Below are positions 36,301 to 51,300 of a stretch of 64,000 nt of DNA, piece by piece (the first letter of the stretch is position 1; every line of letters begins with the position of its first letter). Location: contig JASANG010002748.1 of NCBI GenBank assembly GCA_030248215.1, forward strand, positions 1-64,000, written 5' to 3'. The notes under the pieces are model-generated. The model searched no databases. It was not told the origin of the DNA and saw only the letters and a program-made list of their open reading frames with translations. The position numbers and the translations under genes were made by a program. The stretch comes from Enoplolaimus lenunculus (lineage: Eukaryota > Nematoda > Enoplea > Enoplida > Thoracostomopsidae).

Positions 36301-39300
36301 AACTAGCAACGCGTGCTGGGTAGATTCTTTTGTACACACAATGTACCCATTTGCATACTAGTGTAAAAATCATACACTCTTGGTAGAACATAGACACGTA
36401 TGGTAAGGCTCTGGTCGACTGACTGAAGGTCAGGCGCTGAATGTTATGTTACCTTGTGTCTGGGTAAAGTTATAGAACCACTGCGATTTGTTACACCACA
36501 GGCAGTGAAAACTGACGCAGGTTGAATTACCATGAACTATAGTTGGCTTTAAAGCTTAAATTTTGTCACTGTTTCAGAACCTGAACCTGAACAAAAAGAC
36601 GAGAAAAAAGAGAAAAAGAAAGAAGAAAAGAAAGAAGAAACAACGACTGAGTAAGCAGCAGCTGAACAGGGCTACTTAAAGGATGATGTTACTGCAAAAT
36701 TTTAATATTTAATGGTAGTGTTGCAGAGACATTCTAGGTCGAATTTTAACTTAAGTTGAGATTTCGCTTAAGTTTTTTGCTTTACCCTCCAGTTCTCAGC
36801 AAAATGTTTTTGCTTGGAAACATTTACGTACAAGTTCTGAGTTTTAGAAATGGGTATATACCGAGACATTTGACGTTTAAATTCATGTCTGTTTTTGACT
36901 TAACTTCAATCCTAATTAAAGTTATAGGTTTATAGTTGTCGCTCATACGTTACCATACGTGCACTCGGAACACAAAATGTCCCCTCCCCAAAGAAAAGCG
37001 ATAGCTTGTCCGATTTATGTTTTATCGAAACTCTTCATTTTCCAATAGCATCATTGCTAGTCTTGGACATCATAGAGTTTCGAGTACTTTGCCATTTTTC
37101 CCTGTAATGCAATAAACTTTGCGAACATTTTTGTAGAGCTAAACCTAAAACGTCAGCACATAGTTTCACAATAACAGTATAGTTAAAATGCCCGCATAGA
37201 GTTTCGCAATAACGGTACAGTTAGCCTTTTTAAAATGGTATAGGGAGACGATGGATGTGCGGAGTGCACGTATGGTAACGTGTATAATCAATGTCTCTAC
37301 AACTCAGCCATATGTTACATAAATTAGAAAAATAACCCATTAAAACTCATCAGGATGGACACCCAAATATAAGTATTGTCAAAATTAATGCAATTCCAGG
37401 TACAAACAAAGTCCTGTATTCCAGAAAACGCTTGCTAGTCAGGTACGTGGCTTTAAAGAATACAGTTTCTTCAATCAGTTGTTTTTAAAATCTAGTTTCA
37501 ATGTATAATAGCTTTTAAAAAGTTTTGAACAATTGGTCGGATACCCATTTTAGGTGTTTATTTGCAGGTAATATGTAGTGGCAGTGGTCATTAATTAACT
37601 GATTGCAGTGAAGCAAATTTCAAGCTTAAAAATTTATGCGGCTAAACACTACATTTGAGATATATAATGCACGAAATAGAAAATGTTTTTGAGCAAAATA
37701 TTATTTACTTGATACATCATAAGTAATAATAAATAACTGCGTTATATATTTCAACTTCTATTTCAAAAAAGAGTACTTTAACGTATCCTTAGAGGGCAGA
37801 CAGAGCTCACGGTCGTAGTTGCAGACCAGATCCTTATTATGAATCCATTAACAATTTTCGTACTGCATTTTTATCATTTTAATCATTTTGTGGTATTCAA
37901 TTTTAAAACAATTTATGTTAGGCGAATACAGCTATAGTGTATTGCTGCTTTTGTACACATACCTCCCCACAGGCTTAAAATTAGGCTTATCTTTCGCAAA
38001 AATTTACATAAGTTAAAACCTAAACCTAAACCGTTGCCTATGCATATACTTAAAACTAAAACAAAGCCTTAATCTGTAATGTGGGGGCAGTTTACAAGAG
38101 TCTGGCGTATTGCTTATAGGTGGCTGCAGGGTCGTCCTGTCAGTATTAGCAATTTTTCAACGTATATCCTGTGCCTGCATAAACTGTTATAAAAATTAAA
38201 AGACGTCTAAACAAATTGTGCATGCGCTTGAACGACGCCGCTGCTCTGGTGTTAAAATTTTAAATTATGTACTGTATACAGTTGAAAATTCAGATTTAAA
38301 ACAGTCACAAAACTGTTAACGTAAAAGTGGTGCATATTTTTTCCAATTTTCAGACTGTGAAAGTTGGACAGCGAACCACGCTCGAATGCGAGGTACAATG
38401 TCATTCATCTACAAAGATCACGTGGTACAGGTAAAGTTGTCTTTTAATTTATCTGCTGTTTACGTCAGTTGGTGTAACTGTTCAACGTGTTTATCATTTT
38501 AAACATCATTTTTGTAAATCCATTATTACAAAACTGCTTAGAAAGTCATCAACTTAAATTATATTGTAATACAATACTATTTAAGCTATGTTTGTACAAC
38601 TTTTATTAATTTTTGAACTATGGATTTTATTACTAAGATGTAGCATCTGTTTGTTTTGTCATAGTTATTTTAGCCAGGTAAATATACAAGTAAGCTAATT
38701 TGTACCCAAGATACGGTAGATTGGTATTTGAAAACATGCAATGTAAACAGCGTCTTTGCCGTTCCCGTAGCCAGAAAGAGGGCAGGGGTCCGCCCACACT
38801 GGAACAATTTTGGCACGCGTAGGAAAATGTCAGCCCAAACTAAATTTGTTAAAAACTTCATAAATGTTTCTTCATTAAGTTGTTTTCCCCCTCAGTATGT
38901 TGACCTGGCTACAAAGTCGACGCTAAGCATTGCGAGTCAGTGTGTCACTGAGGACCGGCTGTACGGCCAGTGCAACACAGGATCTTTGTATGATAAACTA
39001 AAATAGCTGTTATTGTCATGGGACCGTTGCTTATTATCGAAATAAAACTCTTCGATGTTTGAGTTGGGGTTATTGTCAATCATGTAGGTACATATTTGGC
39101 CACTGTGAAGTGGTTGTTGGATTATGAATCGCAGGCATTGTCTAATTTTTACTAGGGTATAAACTGTCTCTTTAAGGTGGCGCGCTGCTAGAGGTTTAAG
39201 GAACCGCAAACGTTGGTACTGTGTATAATTTGTAGAGGTCCACGTGATTCACTGAAATCCCTAAGTATTGCCTAAGGCCTTTTCCAATAATGTATGTCAA

Positions 39301-42300
39301 GCCGCTATCGTAGCCATTTCGAAATGTACAACAGTAACTGGAGCATTTCAGAAATAACCAAGTTCTGACATCGAGCGAAAACTTTCAAAGCTCGTTTGAC
39401 GGTCGCATTTGTCGGCTGTCAATAAACAAAGTCACCAAAGCCGAAGCTGGTTCGTACGTCTGCAAAGCGGAAAGTGAATTTGGAGAATCACAAACAACGT
39501 GTTCAGTCAAGGTTGAAGGTGAAGAAAAACCACCGGAAGACAAAGACGAAGACAGTGAGTTCAAATTGACGGAACTACATGAAGCGGCGCAGCCTTCGCT
39601 CCATCTGGCTTATAAGCTTATTGATAGTATTATATGTATTGAAAATTTATATCGCTCCGTTTACGAGCAATTCCTAGATTCGGGCGCGGGCCTGAGTATG
39701 TTTCGTTTGAGAGTAATGTTCTTTGAATTTCGACCCAATGAAAAGTGATGAAAGTAATCATGACTCTTTGTTTATTTAGAAAGTCAAAAAGACAAAAAAG
39801 ATGACAAGAAAGATGCAAAAAAAGATAAGAAAGATGTCGCAGAAGACACTTCGCGAGCAGACAGCGTGGCGGAAGACAAATCAGAAAAGTCAGAAAAATC
39901 AAAATCGGAAAAATCATCTGCTAGTAAAAAGAGCGCTGCCGACAAGAAAAAGAAAGACGAGGCTAAAAAGAAAGAGCCAGAAAAGAAGTCGGAACCGGAC
40001 CAGAAAGCAGAGTCCGAAAAGAAATCAGAAAAAGAACCGGAGAAGAAACTGGAAAAAGAACCGGAAACAACGCCTCAAACCAAACCGGAAACGAAACCTG
40101 ATAAACAACCGGAAAAGAAAACAGACAAAGAACTCGAAAAGAAACCAGAAAAACAACCTGAAAAGAAACCAGGAACAGAAGCCGAAGCGAAAACGGCAAA
40201 AGAGCCTGAGAAAAAGCCTGGCAAAAAACCGGAGGAAACAAAGGACAAGGTAACATAGTGTCATTTGACGTTTACTCTATACGAATTCGTGCAATTCGTG
40301 CTTAGGAAAAATTTATGTTATTGCATGCATTCGCTGTATTATAGCGTATCAATAGCGTTTTATCTGTTTAGCTAACAAAGTTCGGTTTATTTCTAATGAA
40401 CAATATTGTGTTGCTTAGTGCGCTGCCAAAATTTTGTGTTGAGCTGTGATAGGGAGGTACAATGGAGAATTTATTAACTACCTGATTCAATTGTAATTTT
40501 TTGTGTTTCTTACTATTAAGTTTAATATGTTTCTCTCTGTATAGAAAAACTGTTTAGGAAACCCAAAGGAGCGCAGCTACGTATCTGATGGCGCTCATGC
40601 AATTGAATTATTTCTGTAACATATTACATATTTCGGCTGCGAGAATTTTTTTGTTGACCGAGGGCATAATACAATGTAATTTTTAGTGAGCTGATTTTAA
40701 CTCGTAATTAGTAGAATGCAATCAGAAGTCTGAGCTCTGAATTAGGTCTTTCAGAACCCAGAATTATTAATTGATCGAACTCGTTCTGAGTTAATTTATC
40801 AATTCACCCGGAAATAAATCAGCTCAGAGTGAGTTAATATTTACGGTTATTGACTCAGAAATAACAAGAAATAACTAATAATTCTGTCTTTGAGTTGATT
40901 AATCAACTCATTGACTCAATTCATTCTTACAATCAAACAGTGCCGCAGCAATGGTAACCGAGCCCTTTGTAAATATAAAAAATTCAAGATTGTTTTTTTC
41001 GAGAAAAGTTGCTGAACATAAACACTTTTTATAGCTTATACCTAAACTTACCGTGCATACCAAGACACTTAATTTAAATTGCACCGAAAGAGCAAAATTT
41101 TTGTCTCAAATGGTAGATATGTTTTACCGGGGCCATTACACTGTAAATTCCAATGAGTTGATTAATCATTTCAGCTAGCGAGTTGATTCTTTCTGAATTA
41201 ATATCAGTAAACATTAATTCACACTGAGTTGAGTTGATTTTCGTTCTGAGTTGAGTTGACTCTGAGTGAGTTGATTCATTAAATCAGAATGAATTGAATC
41301 AACTCAAAACCCTGAGTTCTGATAGTCCTAAGTCAAACTGAGTGATTAAATTCATTCTGAATGAAAATCAACTAACTGAAATTTACAGTGCAGGTGCCCG
41401 GTCACCTGGGTAGTTTTGGGAAGTTATACAGTGGCGGTTTCATTGGAGTGAAAATTTTTCAGTTTGGTTTATATTGCGAAAATCATCAATATTTACTGTT
41501 GCTAATAAACTTAAAGGACCGTTCAAAACCTTTGGTCTTTTGAATTTTGGTTATAAAATGTGTACATTCAGCCCAAATTTTGGATTAGATCGAACTCAAA
41601 TTTTCCGTTAAGCACTAAAGGCGCGTTTGACGTCTTGGTCGCTTTACTATCGAATAAGTTACTTTCGTTAAAAATTGAAACATCACAATACTTGAACCTG
41701 TCCACGTCCTAGTGTTAAACCATCATCTTTACTGTATTGTTATATATATATTTTATTTTTGTTTCGAAAGTAGTCGTTGATTTATAGAAGCCACAAACTG
41801 CAGCGAAAAAGCAACAACCCACTGCAGTGGTGCCCACAGTCGCCGTTGAAGATGTGGTGTGTATTTTTGTATATCTTTAATTTAAAATGTTTTCAAAAAT
41901 ATGTTTTCGTGTGAGAAAAACGTATTTTTGAGCTATAATTCATCAGTAGAATTTGTAACTTTATCCTAGTGGATCTAAGGTTTGCTCTGGCAACCGAATT
42001 TACTATCGTCTGACGTCAGGGCCGGAGCAGCCGCCCCCATACCCCATTTCGGAGTGGCCCCCACTCCTAAGGGGCCCCCACCGTATCCGGATGAAACACA
42101 AACCGCCGAAGTTTTGAAACACGTCTGGCTTCTCGCTCGCTTCGCTCGCGAGTTTGACACTATCCTACCTTTCCGTGATTTTAAATGGTTTTAGAGACTA
42201 CACAGGCCGTGCAATAACCACCAGGCTGCTAAAAGAAAGCAAACTTTCTTGCTCGCCACACTCGCAGGCTTACAATTTTATTTAAAATAAGATAACTTTC

Positions 42301-45300
42301 ATGAAACACAATAATAAACAAGGTAATAAAAAATTTTTAAGCAAAGTATGCCGCCTGTTGTCTCTCTGGTTGGAGCATATGAAGGTTGTAAAAGCTTTTA
42401 CCTAAAACATGAGCTGTTTAGCTACTTTAAAAGAAAATTTCAAAAAAGTTTTATTCATTTTAAAGATGGTTTCACTTTGTAGATCCATCATTTTGCAACT
42501 ATTGCGTGAAACTGTTTTGGGCTGTGTGCTCACAGCTGTCACACACGAGCGTGAGCTAGGACAACCTTAGATCAAACATCGATGAATCATGCATCATCAT
42601 CTACGCTGAAGGTCTTCACCCTGAAGTTCGGTGGGGCCCCATTCTGGTCTGTTCCGGCACTGCCTGACATATATTTCCACAAATTATATTATATTTACTA
42701 ACGGTAGATTCCGGTCACTAAAGTACTGCGAATACTTGAACTTGACATGACGCAAAATGGCAAACATCTTATACAGATTTCATGCTAAGATATTAACCGA
42801 AAAAGTTAAACCACGAAATACGGAATACTTTAAAGTTAAGTAAGGCACAGTTCTCGACCGGCAATAGCATAAATAGCCCAGCTAAATACCTGAAAATTTC
42901 AGGTTAGGGTTAAGCGTACGACAACGCATCTTCAAACAATAATTGAACCAAACTTTATAAACGTTTAGGATCAATATTTCCTACGATTTGTTCGCATGAA
43001 ATATAATCGCAAGAATTAGTTCGAACCAGGCGTAACCAGCTCATCTTTCTAGGAGGTGTAAAAGTTTTTCATTTGGGGCATACTAAAGTTTTTGTTGACG
43101 TACTAGTAAGGTTGGAAATTTTCTATGGGGGGAAGGGCAAAATTTATACAGAGGGCTGAGCCCCCCCTGGTCCCCCATTGGCTATGAGCCCGGTTCGGAC
43201 GTTGCTTCAATCATAATTTAGTGGGCGTAAAACATTCAGTTGTATTATTTGGTAGCATAAGCTATAGGGAGCAATAGCATTGAAGTAAGAGACGGAGCGA
43301 ATTTTTCTGGGATGGGGGCAGGCCAATTTTTTGTAGCCGAGGATTGAGACAAAGATTGAAGTTTGTGTAGAGTAGATTATGTTATATTTAGCTTTAGCAT
43401 GCGGTAAAAATATTTTTAACTAACATATCACATTTATGTCTAGTTTTGTGCGATATATATCACTATTTTTAACATAGTTTCAGATAGATATTCGATTTTT
43501 ATTTTAAAAAGTGTTTTAGTGCGTATGTATAACTTGATATAAACGATTCAGGAAGCAAAAGAGGCACCTAAAACTGCTGCGAAACCGGGTGACAAAAAAG
43601 CGAAGCCTGGAGCAAAGAAAGAACCGCCGGCCGGCAAAAAAGAAGTTCCGGAAAAAGAAGAAAAGCCAGCGGATGCACCGGCAGTTGGCCGTCGAAAATC
43701 TCCGGCGGCTCCAGCAAAACAGCAACTTGCGGTAATTATTGAGCGTCTTCTAGTTTACATTTTTCATTTCAGGCACTTACCATTGTCTTTTTGTGTTTGT
43801 TTTTGTGAACGTAACACCTATCTGGAAGCAGCCTCACGAATCATCACAGCCTACTGCAAATGCTGTTATCTGTGAAGTACACAACTTTCAGTCGATACAG
43901 TCAAGACGCACTGGTGGCCCCCGTTGTCCGGCGCATCAACTATAAACCGCGGCCGTATTTAATACTGCGCGCAAAGGTGTCACGGCCAATGTTACTTTTA
44001 CGGCCGTAACAATAGGTTAAGCGTATTCCTAAGCCTAAGCAAAAATGCGGTCTAGAATGTAAGCGTACTCTTTTACAGACCTACCAGAAACTGGGACGGC
44101 TCTAAAAGTAACATGGGTCGGTGTCACAAGAATATAGGGTTCGAGTGTGGAAGTGGAGCCGAACGAAGACTTTAAATACTGTAGTGATCAGAATAAGAGG
44201 GGGGACTGATATTTATTTGGCATCTCCAGAGGTTACCCCTGTAATTCTGTTACGGACTGTTATTATTTTCAACTTAGTTTCCTCCACCCTTCGTTGCTGA
44301 TACATATCCGGTACTGTGCTTATCCGCTGAATTAAACGTTTATTTGTCTTTTATCAAAAGCTGGAGCGATTATGCAAGGTTAAACTTAGGAATGTTCTTT
44401 AAGTACTTAAGCTATTTGGGCCTGGAGTCATTTATGCAACAGAATTAATTAGGAATAATTGACACTTATGGAATCTAATTAGGGTTTAAGGACTCTATCC
44501 GCTTACGGAATGTTATAAGGGACACGGACTGCTATTGATTGGGATTCAAAATGCAAAACCCCTTTTATTACTCCCTTGCCCCTCTTTTTAGGGTCACTAT
44601 AGTAAGCTACTATAGCTGCAAAGATTTCAATGCTTTACTATACTTTCTGTTTACTTTAAAATTGGTTATGGATCCAGTTTGGCCGCTCAAATCATGTTGC
44701 ACAAACACATAGTTGCCGGCATCCGCGGCAGCGTCTTTATGTATGCTTTGTCAAAATTGTACAAGTTTATGTTGTGAGTGAAATGATGCTATGTTAGCAC
44801 AGGGGGGTGGCGCAGGCGTGACAATAGCCGTTTGTCATTTTTTGTTCAATTACACTGCAATTTATATAATATTGTTATAAATTTCGAATCGCTATAATTT
44901 TAGTACTGAAAAAAATTGACCAAAATTTACCACTTTTGCAAAATGATCGATTTAATTGTATGGTTTTTGCACTGTATACAGCTTATTTATTAAAACCATG
45001 AGAGTGCGGCTACAATACAGTCTTTAAACACAATATCAGGGCGAACCATGGAAAAATTAGCTATCCTTAAATTAGAAACTATTTTACATGCATCAAACAG
45101 CATACTCAATACGAGAACGATGGGGAGATCTCGTTGAAGTTGAATTAATTTCATGCTTACGAATGCATCTCCATTTGCATATCCAATCGTTTCCAGTTGT
45201 AAAATCTATGACCATATTCTTTAACTGTCTCTTTTTGTGCCAGTTTGTAAGAGGTTCTTATACAAATTAGCAGAAAATCAACAGCGGTTGTGACATCTCA

Positions 45301-48300
45301 CTTTAGCAGCAGGGTTCCATTGAAATTAACAAATTTGTTAAATTTCGAACGTCAACACGAATTGATTCGAATGTTTCGCCATCTATCGTTAACTGTTGAT
45401 AGGTCCTGCATACATTTGAGAATATAACTACTGATTACTGGCAGTCATTTAATTTTTTACAAGGAACCGTATCGTTTGGCATTTATTGCACCTGTTTCTG
45501 TTTAAGTTTAGAAAAAATTTTAATTTATAATACGTAGATTGTGTAGTTATATTTTTTGTTTAAACCGTATAAATTTAAGTTCTGGTGTCTGTTTAAATCT
45601 GTCTATTTTTTGAAACTCAGAACACTTCTTTTTGTTCTGCAAACATTTGAACACTTAAACAGCTTTCAGGGAAGAACGAGCACGCCTGCAGCCTGCGGGG
45701 TGATTTCCATATTTTGTTATAGGTTTTATGTACACAGATTACAATTAACGGTAGTAATTTCACTAATTATTTTTTGTATCTTGTCTGGTCTTATTGTAGT
45801 TTCTTTTCTGTTTCGGGCCGAGGCGCATTAAGGTACTATTTTGTCGTTTATTGTTTTGTACGACTATATGGTATCCAATTGAAAAAACTGCGCAATAATA
45901 CAGTGGAAGATCCAGAATCTTCTTAGGGTTGTGCTGCTTAATATATAATGATAATAGTGAGAAAAACTTGCTAGTGGTAAGCAAAATGGAATTTTAGTAC
46001 TAAATTTTATCCGAAATTTCGATTTTATGTCAGTTCGGTACAGTATCCAAAAGTTGTAAACGGGCATGTCCTGGTAGCGACATCCCCGTTGTTTGATCTG
46101 CTAATGGATCGTCGATACTTAAATTTGTGAAATGTTTCTGACTTGAAATTTTTGTTTATATAATTTGTAGATTTGCCTGTTGCTTGCAGTGCTCATTTCA
46201 ATTATAAGCCGCATCGTGTTTACTATCATTCGCTTTACTGATAACTCAATAATAATTGTTGTAGGACCGTAGCCGGTAGACTTTGAGGGTGATATAAAAA
46301 TTATTTCAGGTGGACAGAATGGTTTTCGATGTCGTACACGCCACTTTGAACCTTTTGTAAGGCATGTTAAACCCTTAACCCTCATTTGCCTACAGGTGCA
46401 AATTGGTCACGACTTGAATGAGACAACATTGTATACTGATCAGCAGGCATTCTCCATGTTTATTTAGATGCTTAATGCTGCAAATACTATCCTCGTTTCG
46501 CTGGTGTTCGGGGGGGGGGGGGGTCAGTTTTCTGAAAACTTTGCTCGGATTCTTTCTGTGCAATTAGAAAAAATAATTAAGTAAACATCACTGGAAGGGT
46601 TGTGATTGTGCCCACGGTTGGCATTTTTGTCATACCGTATCCTTTGATGTGTACCAACATGTGACATTTTTAGCTTATGTAACTGGATCGATCCTGTTAA
46701 AAACAAGTGTGAGCAACCGGTTGAGTGTTAAATTGGCATTATATTTTTCGGCAGATATTTATAATACTTTTCCAAAGCTTTTTTAATTTGTCAGTTGTTT
46801 TCTTAACCGAAATTGTATACCACCCCTTAGCTTCTTTACCTTCTCAGCATTTGTGAGTTGAGATAATGTTTGCTTCTTTACCTTCGTTGTCTTTTAACAG
46901 CTTGAAGACGAGAACAGACCCGCACAGCAATCGCCTACAGGTTTTCTGGTAACTGACGCGGCAAAAGATTCAGCCGGGAAACCACCTTCTTCTGAGTATC
47001 AACAAAATGCACCAACCGCTGCTGGACGCGTATACCCTGGCTTAGATAAAACCCAAACGGACGCAGCGCAACTGACAGAACCTCCTAGCCAACTGCCCAA
47101 GAAACACGATTTAACAGCAGCAGCAGCAACAACAACAAAACCAACTCAACAGTCATCAGAAATAGAACAACAGCTCCAAGATATTAGTAAACCAAGCAGT
47201 GACATTTTGACTCCAAAAGCAGATGCGTCAAAATTAGATCCGCCGCAAGAACGAACGCCTATTGAAAGCGAAACTAAAGCATCGGCAGAATCGGCAACAA
47301 CGGTCTATGAAGAAACACAGGATAATGAACGGCTTCGGCAAGATTCGATGGAAACCAACGAAGACCAGCAACCGGAAAGACGATCGTTTGATCGCGGATA
47401 TAGCGGCGAAGATAATCAACAATGGAGAAGCCCAATGACTAGAGCCGACTCGCAGTATGACGACTGGCAACGCGATGCAGATATGAGTGAATCGTTCATT
47501 GATGGATATTCGGAAGACGAAGTGTCTGAATCAATTTCTGAATTGCCATCGATTGCCAAACGGTCGAACAGACACAAACGACAGAGTGAGGTACGTTTTA
47601 TAAAAACGGTTCACGTGCCCGCACATCTCGCCTTTTTTAGGCATATGACAAAGCTTATATATGTGTCCTTGACCATAAGGCTAAGCTTAGCTTTCCCTGA
47701 GCATTTGCCTAAGTCTAAGGCGCTTAGAAAAACCGTTTTGGCAGAGGCTTTTTGAAATGCGAAACTGGTTCAGAATGTAATGTTTTACTTTTGAGTCGAT
47801 TTCTAAGAAATACTAAATTGGCACGGTGTTGAGTGGACCTGTTAATTGAGTGGTCGCGTTTCCAGTGACCCAGTATCCCTCTAACATGTTGCTTTGCCCT
47901 TTTCACCATAATTTGAAACTTTATCCCACTATGCCTAATCTAACCTACCTCTATGTTCACTAGCGGATCCAGAGGGAGGGGGGGCGTTCACCCCCCGTCC
48001 GAATTTTTTGTGATAAAATTGTGAGGTCCCTACCTTACAATTTCCCCCCTCAAAAAATTAAAAAACTTTTTCCCTCAGAAATGTTTTTGTTATAAATCCT
48101 TTTAATTTTTCGCGTTAGAAAATTTTTGGTGATAAAATAGCGTTTCATAACATTATCCGCTCGCCCCAGCTTTTAGAAATTTTTGGATCCGCCTCTGCTC
48201 ATATTTTATATGCGTAATTGTACGTTTCTTAGATATCGTAATTATGATGTTTTGTGATGTGCTGTATTTGATGACTTCCACGTTCCATGTCCTAAACGTA

Positions 48301-51300
48301 TTGACAGGAGTAAAACTGAAAGGATTTCTGAAACTTAGAGCAATTTTTTGTGAAATAATAATTGAAAAACGTGTATTTCGTTCCTTAATACTATGATTTG
48401 CAAACAGTATTTGAAAAGTTTTTGAGAAAAATTCCCAGTTATAACAAAAGTATTTTTCAAGTGCAAAGAAACTTTTTTAAATATCAAACATATAATTTTC
48501 CGTGCGAAAAAATTACTCGTAAATCTAATTTCTTACGGCGAAGCCAACTGCAGCTTAAGTTTCTTGCAGTTGCTTACCGTCTTTTAGCGCCGCAATCTGA
48601 GAATTGAACAATTATGACCGGACTTACATCACAGCTGAAACAAATTATAATGCTGTCTTCATAATTAAACCGTAGCCATTTGTTGCACGCTTGCAAACAT
48701 TGTATATGTCGTAGCTAAGGCATTTATTTAGCCATGTCGCCAATAAGACTAGCCTCGGCAACAACTGTCACAACGGCTTGCTACTGTTGCAATGACTCGG
48801 AATTGGTTAATTTCTTAGCAAATCAAAACTCTTTTCATAACAGCACGTAGTATACCACACGCCACTGAAACACTTAATAATGCTAATTCCAGTGAAAATG
48901 CGCCACAAAGCAAACCAATGAACACACTACTGCCCGATATACTATTCTGTTGTTTAACTATGGTGCGTACTACGCAAAAATAGACCAATCACATTACACT
49001 GCAGTCATTTAGTTGATTATTTTTAACCAATCAGCGACGTTGCTGCTGTGTCTAGCTACAGTAACAATTGGTGCCGTGGCTAGCCATATTTGCGATCAAT
49101 CTGCGACAGTTTGTCGACCGACAACTTGTCAGCCAACAGTGTCCCAAAACCTATGAATAAATCTAAGCAAAATCCTAAGCGTAATTCTAAGCCTAAACGT
49201 AAGCACAATGATGGGCGATGAATCGTTGACTATATGATATTTCCCGTTCAAGTGGTCGGCCGACGAGTTACGGGCGACAAATTGCCGTGATGCCAATGGC
49301 GATAAGGCTAAATTAATGTTGTGGCCACAACATAACCAATACGCGATGTTAAGGTACGGGTGGGTCCACAGGGTTAATTTGGTGCCCGTCAACCCCGTTC
49401 GATTAAACGAAGACGTTTTGCCGAATGTAATGGCGTAAAATGCTTCGAGTCGGACAGCACCTTACTTAGTGCTGGAATTTGCGATCGAGATTGTTCATTT
49501 CTTACGATCTTATCTAATATTCCTTGTGTTTTCATTCACGTTGTTTGGTGGACTCCAACCTGTGAACTCCCTGGAAAGTTTTCTGTTGCCCTTAATATTG
49601 GGATACGCTGCAATTCTTTTGAAAATAGGTCAGAGATGAATAAGTACTGCTCACATGGTTAATTTTAATGTTTGCTCATTATTGATAACTCTGTTTGGAA
49701 CACATTGCGCGTATCGGACGATTTATTTACTGGTTAATTTTGAATAGTATGTAAATCTACATTATTTTCTTTTGTTTATGTATCAAAGAATGTATAAAAA
49801 TAATAGTCGTAAAGGTGCAATTGTAGAAAAAAAGTAATTGTCATTTTTCGCAATATTTGAATAAATACGTTTTCTCTTCTCTCAATGAAGATTCGTATTT
49901 AATAATTTGGTGAATAAAAAGTCTGCGGCTGATTTAAGCAAGAGTCGATAATGACTCTTTACAAGAGTGTGCAACTTTTTCCGCTCTGTGTAGAAAAGAA
50001 TGACCGGCACGCGTTGCGTTTTTGGCCAACCCCCCTTTATTTAGACGGGGATACAACCGGTGCGAACCATGGCACTTTATGTATGCGGCGTCAAACATGC
50101 TCACTTATAGTTTAATTTAGGGGTATTCATGTGATAGCGACCCCTCTAAACAACGGGGGTCGGCCAAATTGCAACGCCCGGTGGTTCGTTTTGTACCACA
50201 CAAATTTCGGTAGTTGCGCACTCTTGTTAGCGTAATCATCCACTCTTGATTTAAGCAACAACAATACGTACTACGTAACATCATAATATAAAATGTGTAA
50301 GCCAGCTCTAAACCTTCTAGACACAGAAAACCTAGATTATTAGTTAGTTTATAATTGATGTCATACACATGTCATGCTGTATAAGGAGATAGTGCTGGTG
50401 GTATCGTGAGAAATCACGCTACTCTTGACAGAATTTTGGAGCTCTTCGTTATAATGGACGCATTTACAATTTGAGAATTGTATCTCATCTACGTAGTTTG
50501 TTTAGTCTGTTTCACCTGTACGGTTTGGTGTTTTGTTGTCTCACAGTTTGAATTATCTCTCCGTTTTATGAATAGTAGCCCGGTTGCAGGTTGGTGGCGA
50601 AGATGATTCTGGTAAACCAGGGCTTCCAATTGGTCGGCGAAGTTCGTTGCGTCCAGGAGAACGTGAAGGATCTCAGGTAGCAAACTGCTTGTCATTCACT
50701 ATTATACTTTGAGACGGTAGTGTTTGTGTTGTGCTACTTCAGCGTTGGAAATTGTCGCCGCTTTATGGTTGCTGTTGTGTTACTATTGTTAAACGTTCTG
50801 CTTTTAGCCGCATAATATGTGCTTACTGTATGCTTCTAATGCTTTATTGCTTATCAACGATTCTTATTGTCTACAAGGGCGTACCGGGACTGGCGTACCA
50901 CTCGGGGCTATCTTCCACTAATACTTATTCGCAACTGTCACGTTGAAACACTGATTCAGTGAACTATTTTTTAGCAGATAGTTAATTGTATCTTAAGAAC
51001 AATATTTTAGTTGTTATATTTCGGCGCCGGCCCCGGTTAAATCCGACTGACTAAGGTTTAGATATCTGGTTGCTTTTGTTTTTTTACATTTAAACTAAAT
51101 TTTTTGCATCATGGTTGTTTTCATGTGATGTCATTTCAGGTTTCGATAGAATTTTGATGAAAAATCAAATTTACTGTAATTATTGTTACTAAGTAATGGC
51201 TTTTTAAATTATTTCTCAAATTATTAGGGTTGCTTTAGGGTTTTTGAGTGCGAGAAAACGGAATAAATTGTTAAAAAACCTTCAAAACCAATAAATGAAT

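Noticed and set aside
39801-40264. Long open frames in two other frames over twitchin exon 10, including an Arg/Lys-rich one and Phe/Leu/Arg-rich ones on the minus strand
   Set aside because: They are shadows of the purine-rich K/E/P repeat; the frame in phase with exons 9 and 11 is the one used.
46509-46523. Run of Gs
   Set aside because: Simple homopolymer of the kind that sequencing and slippage produce; no flanking structure.
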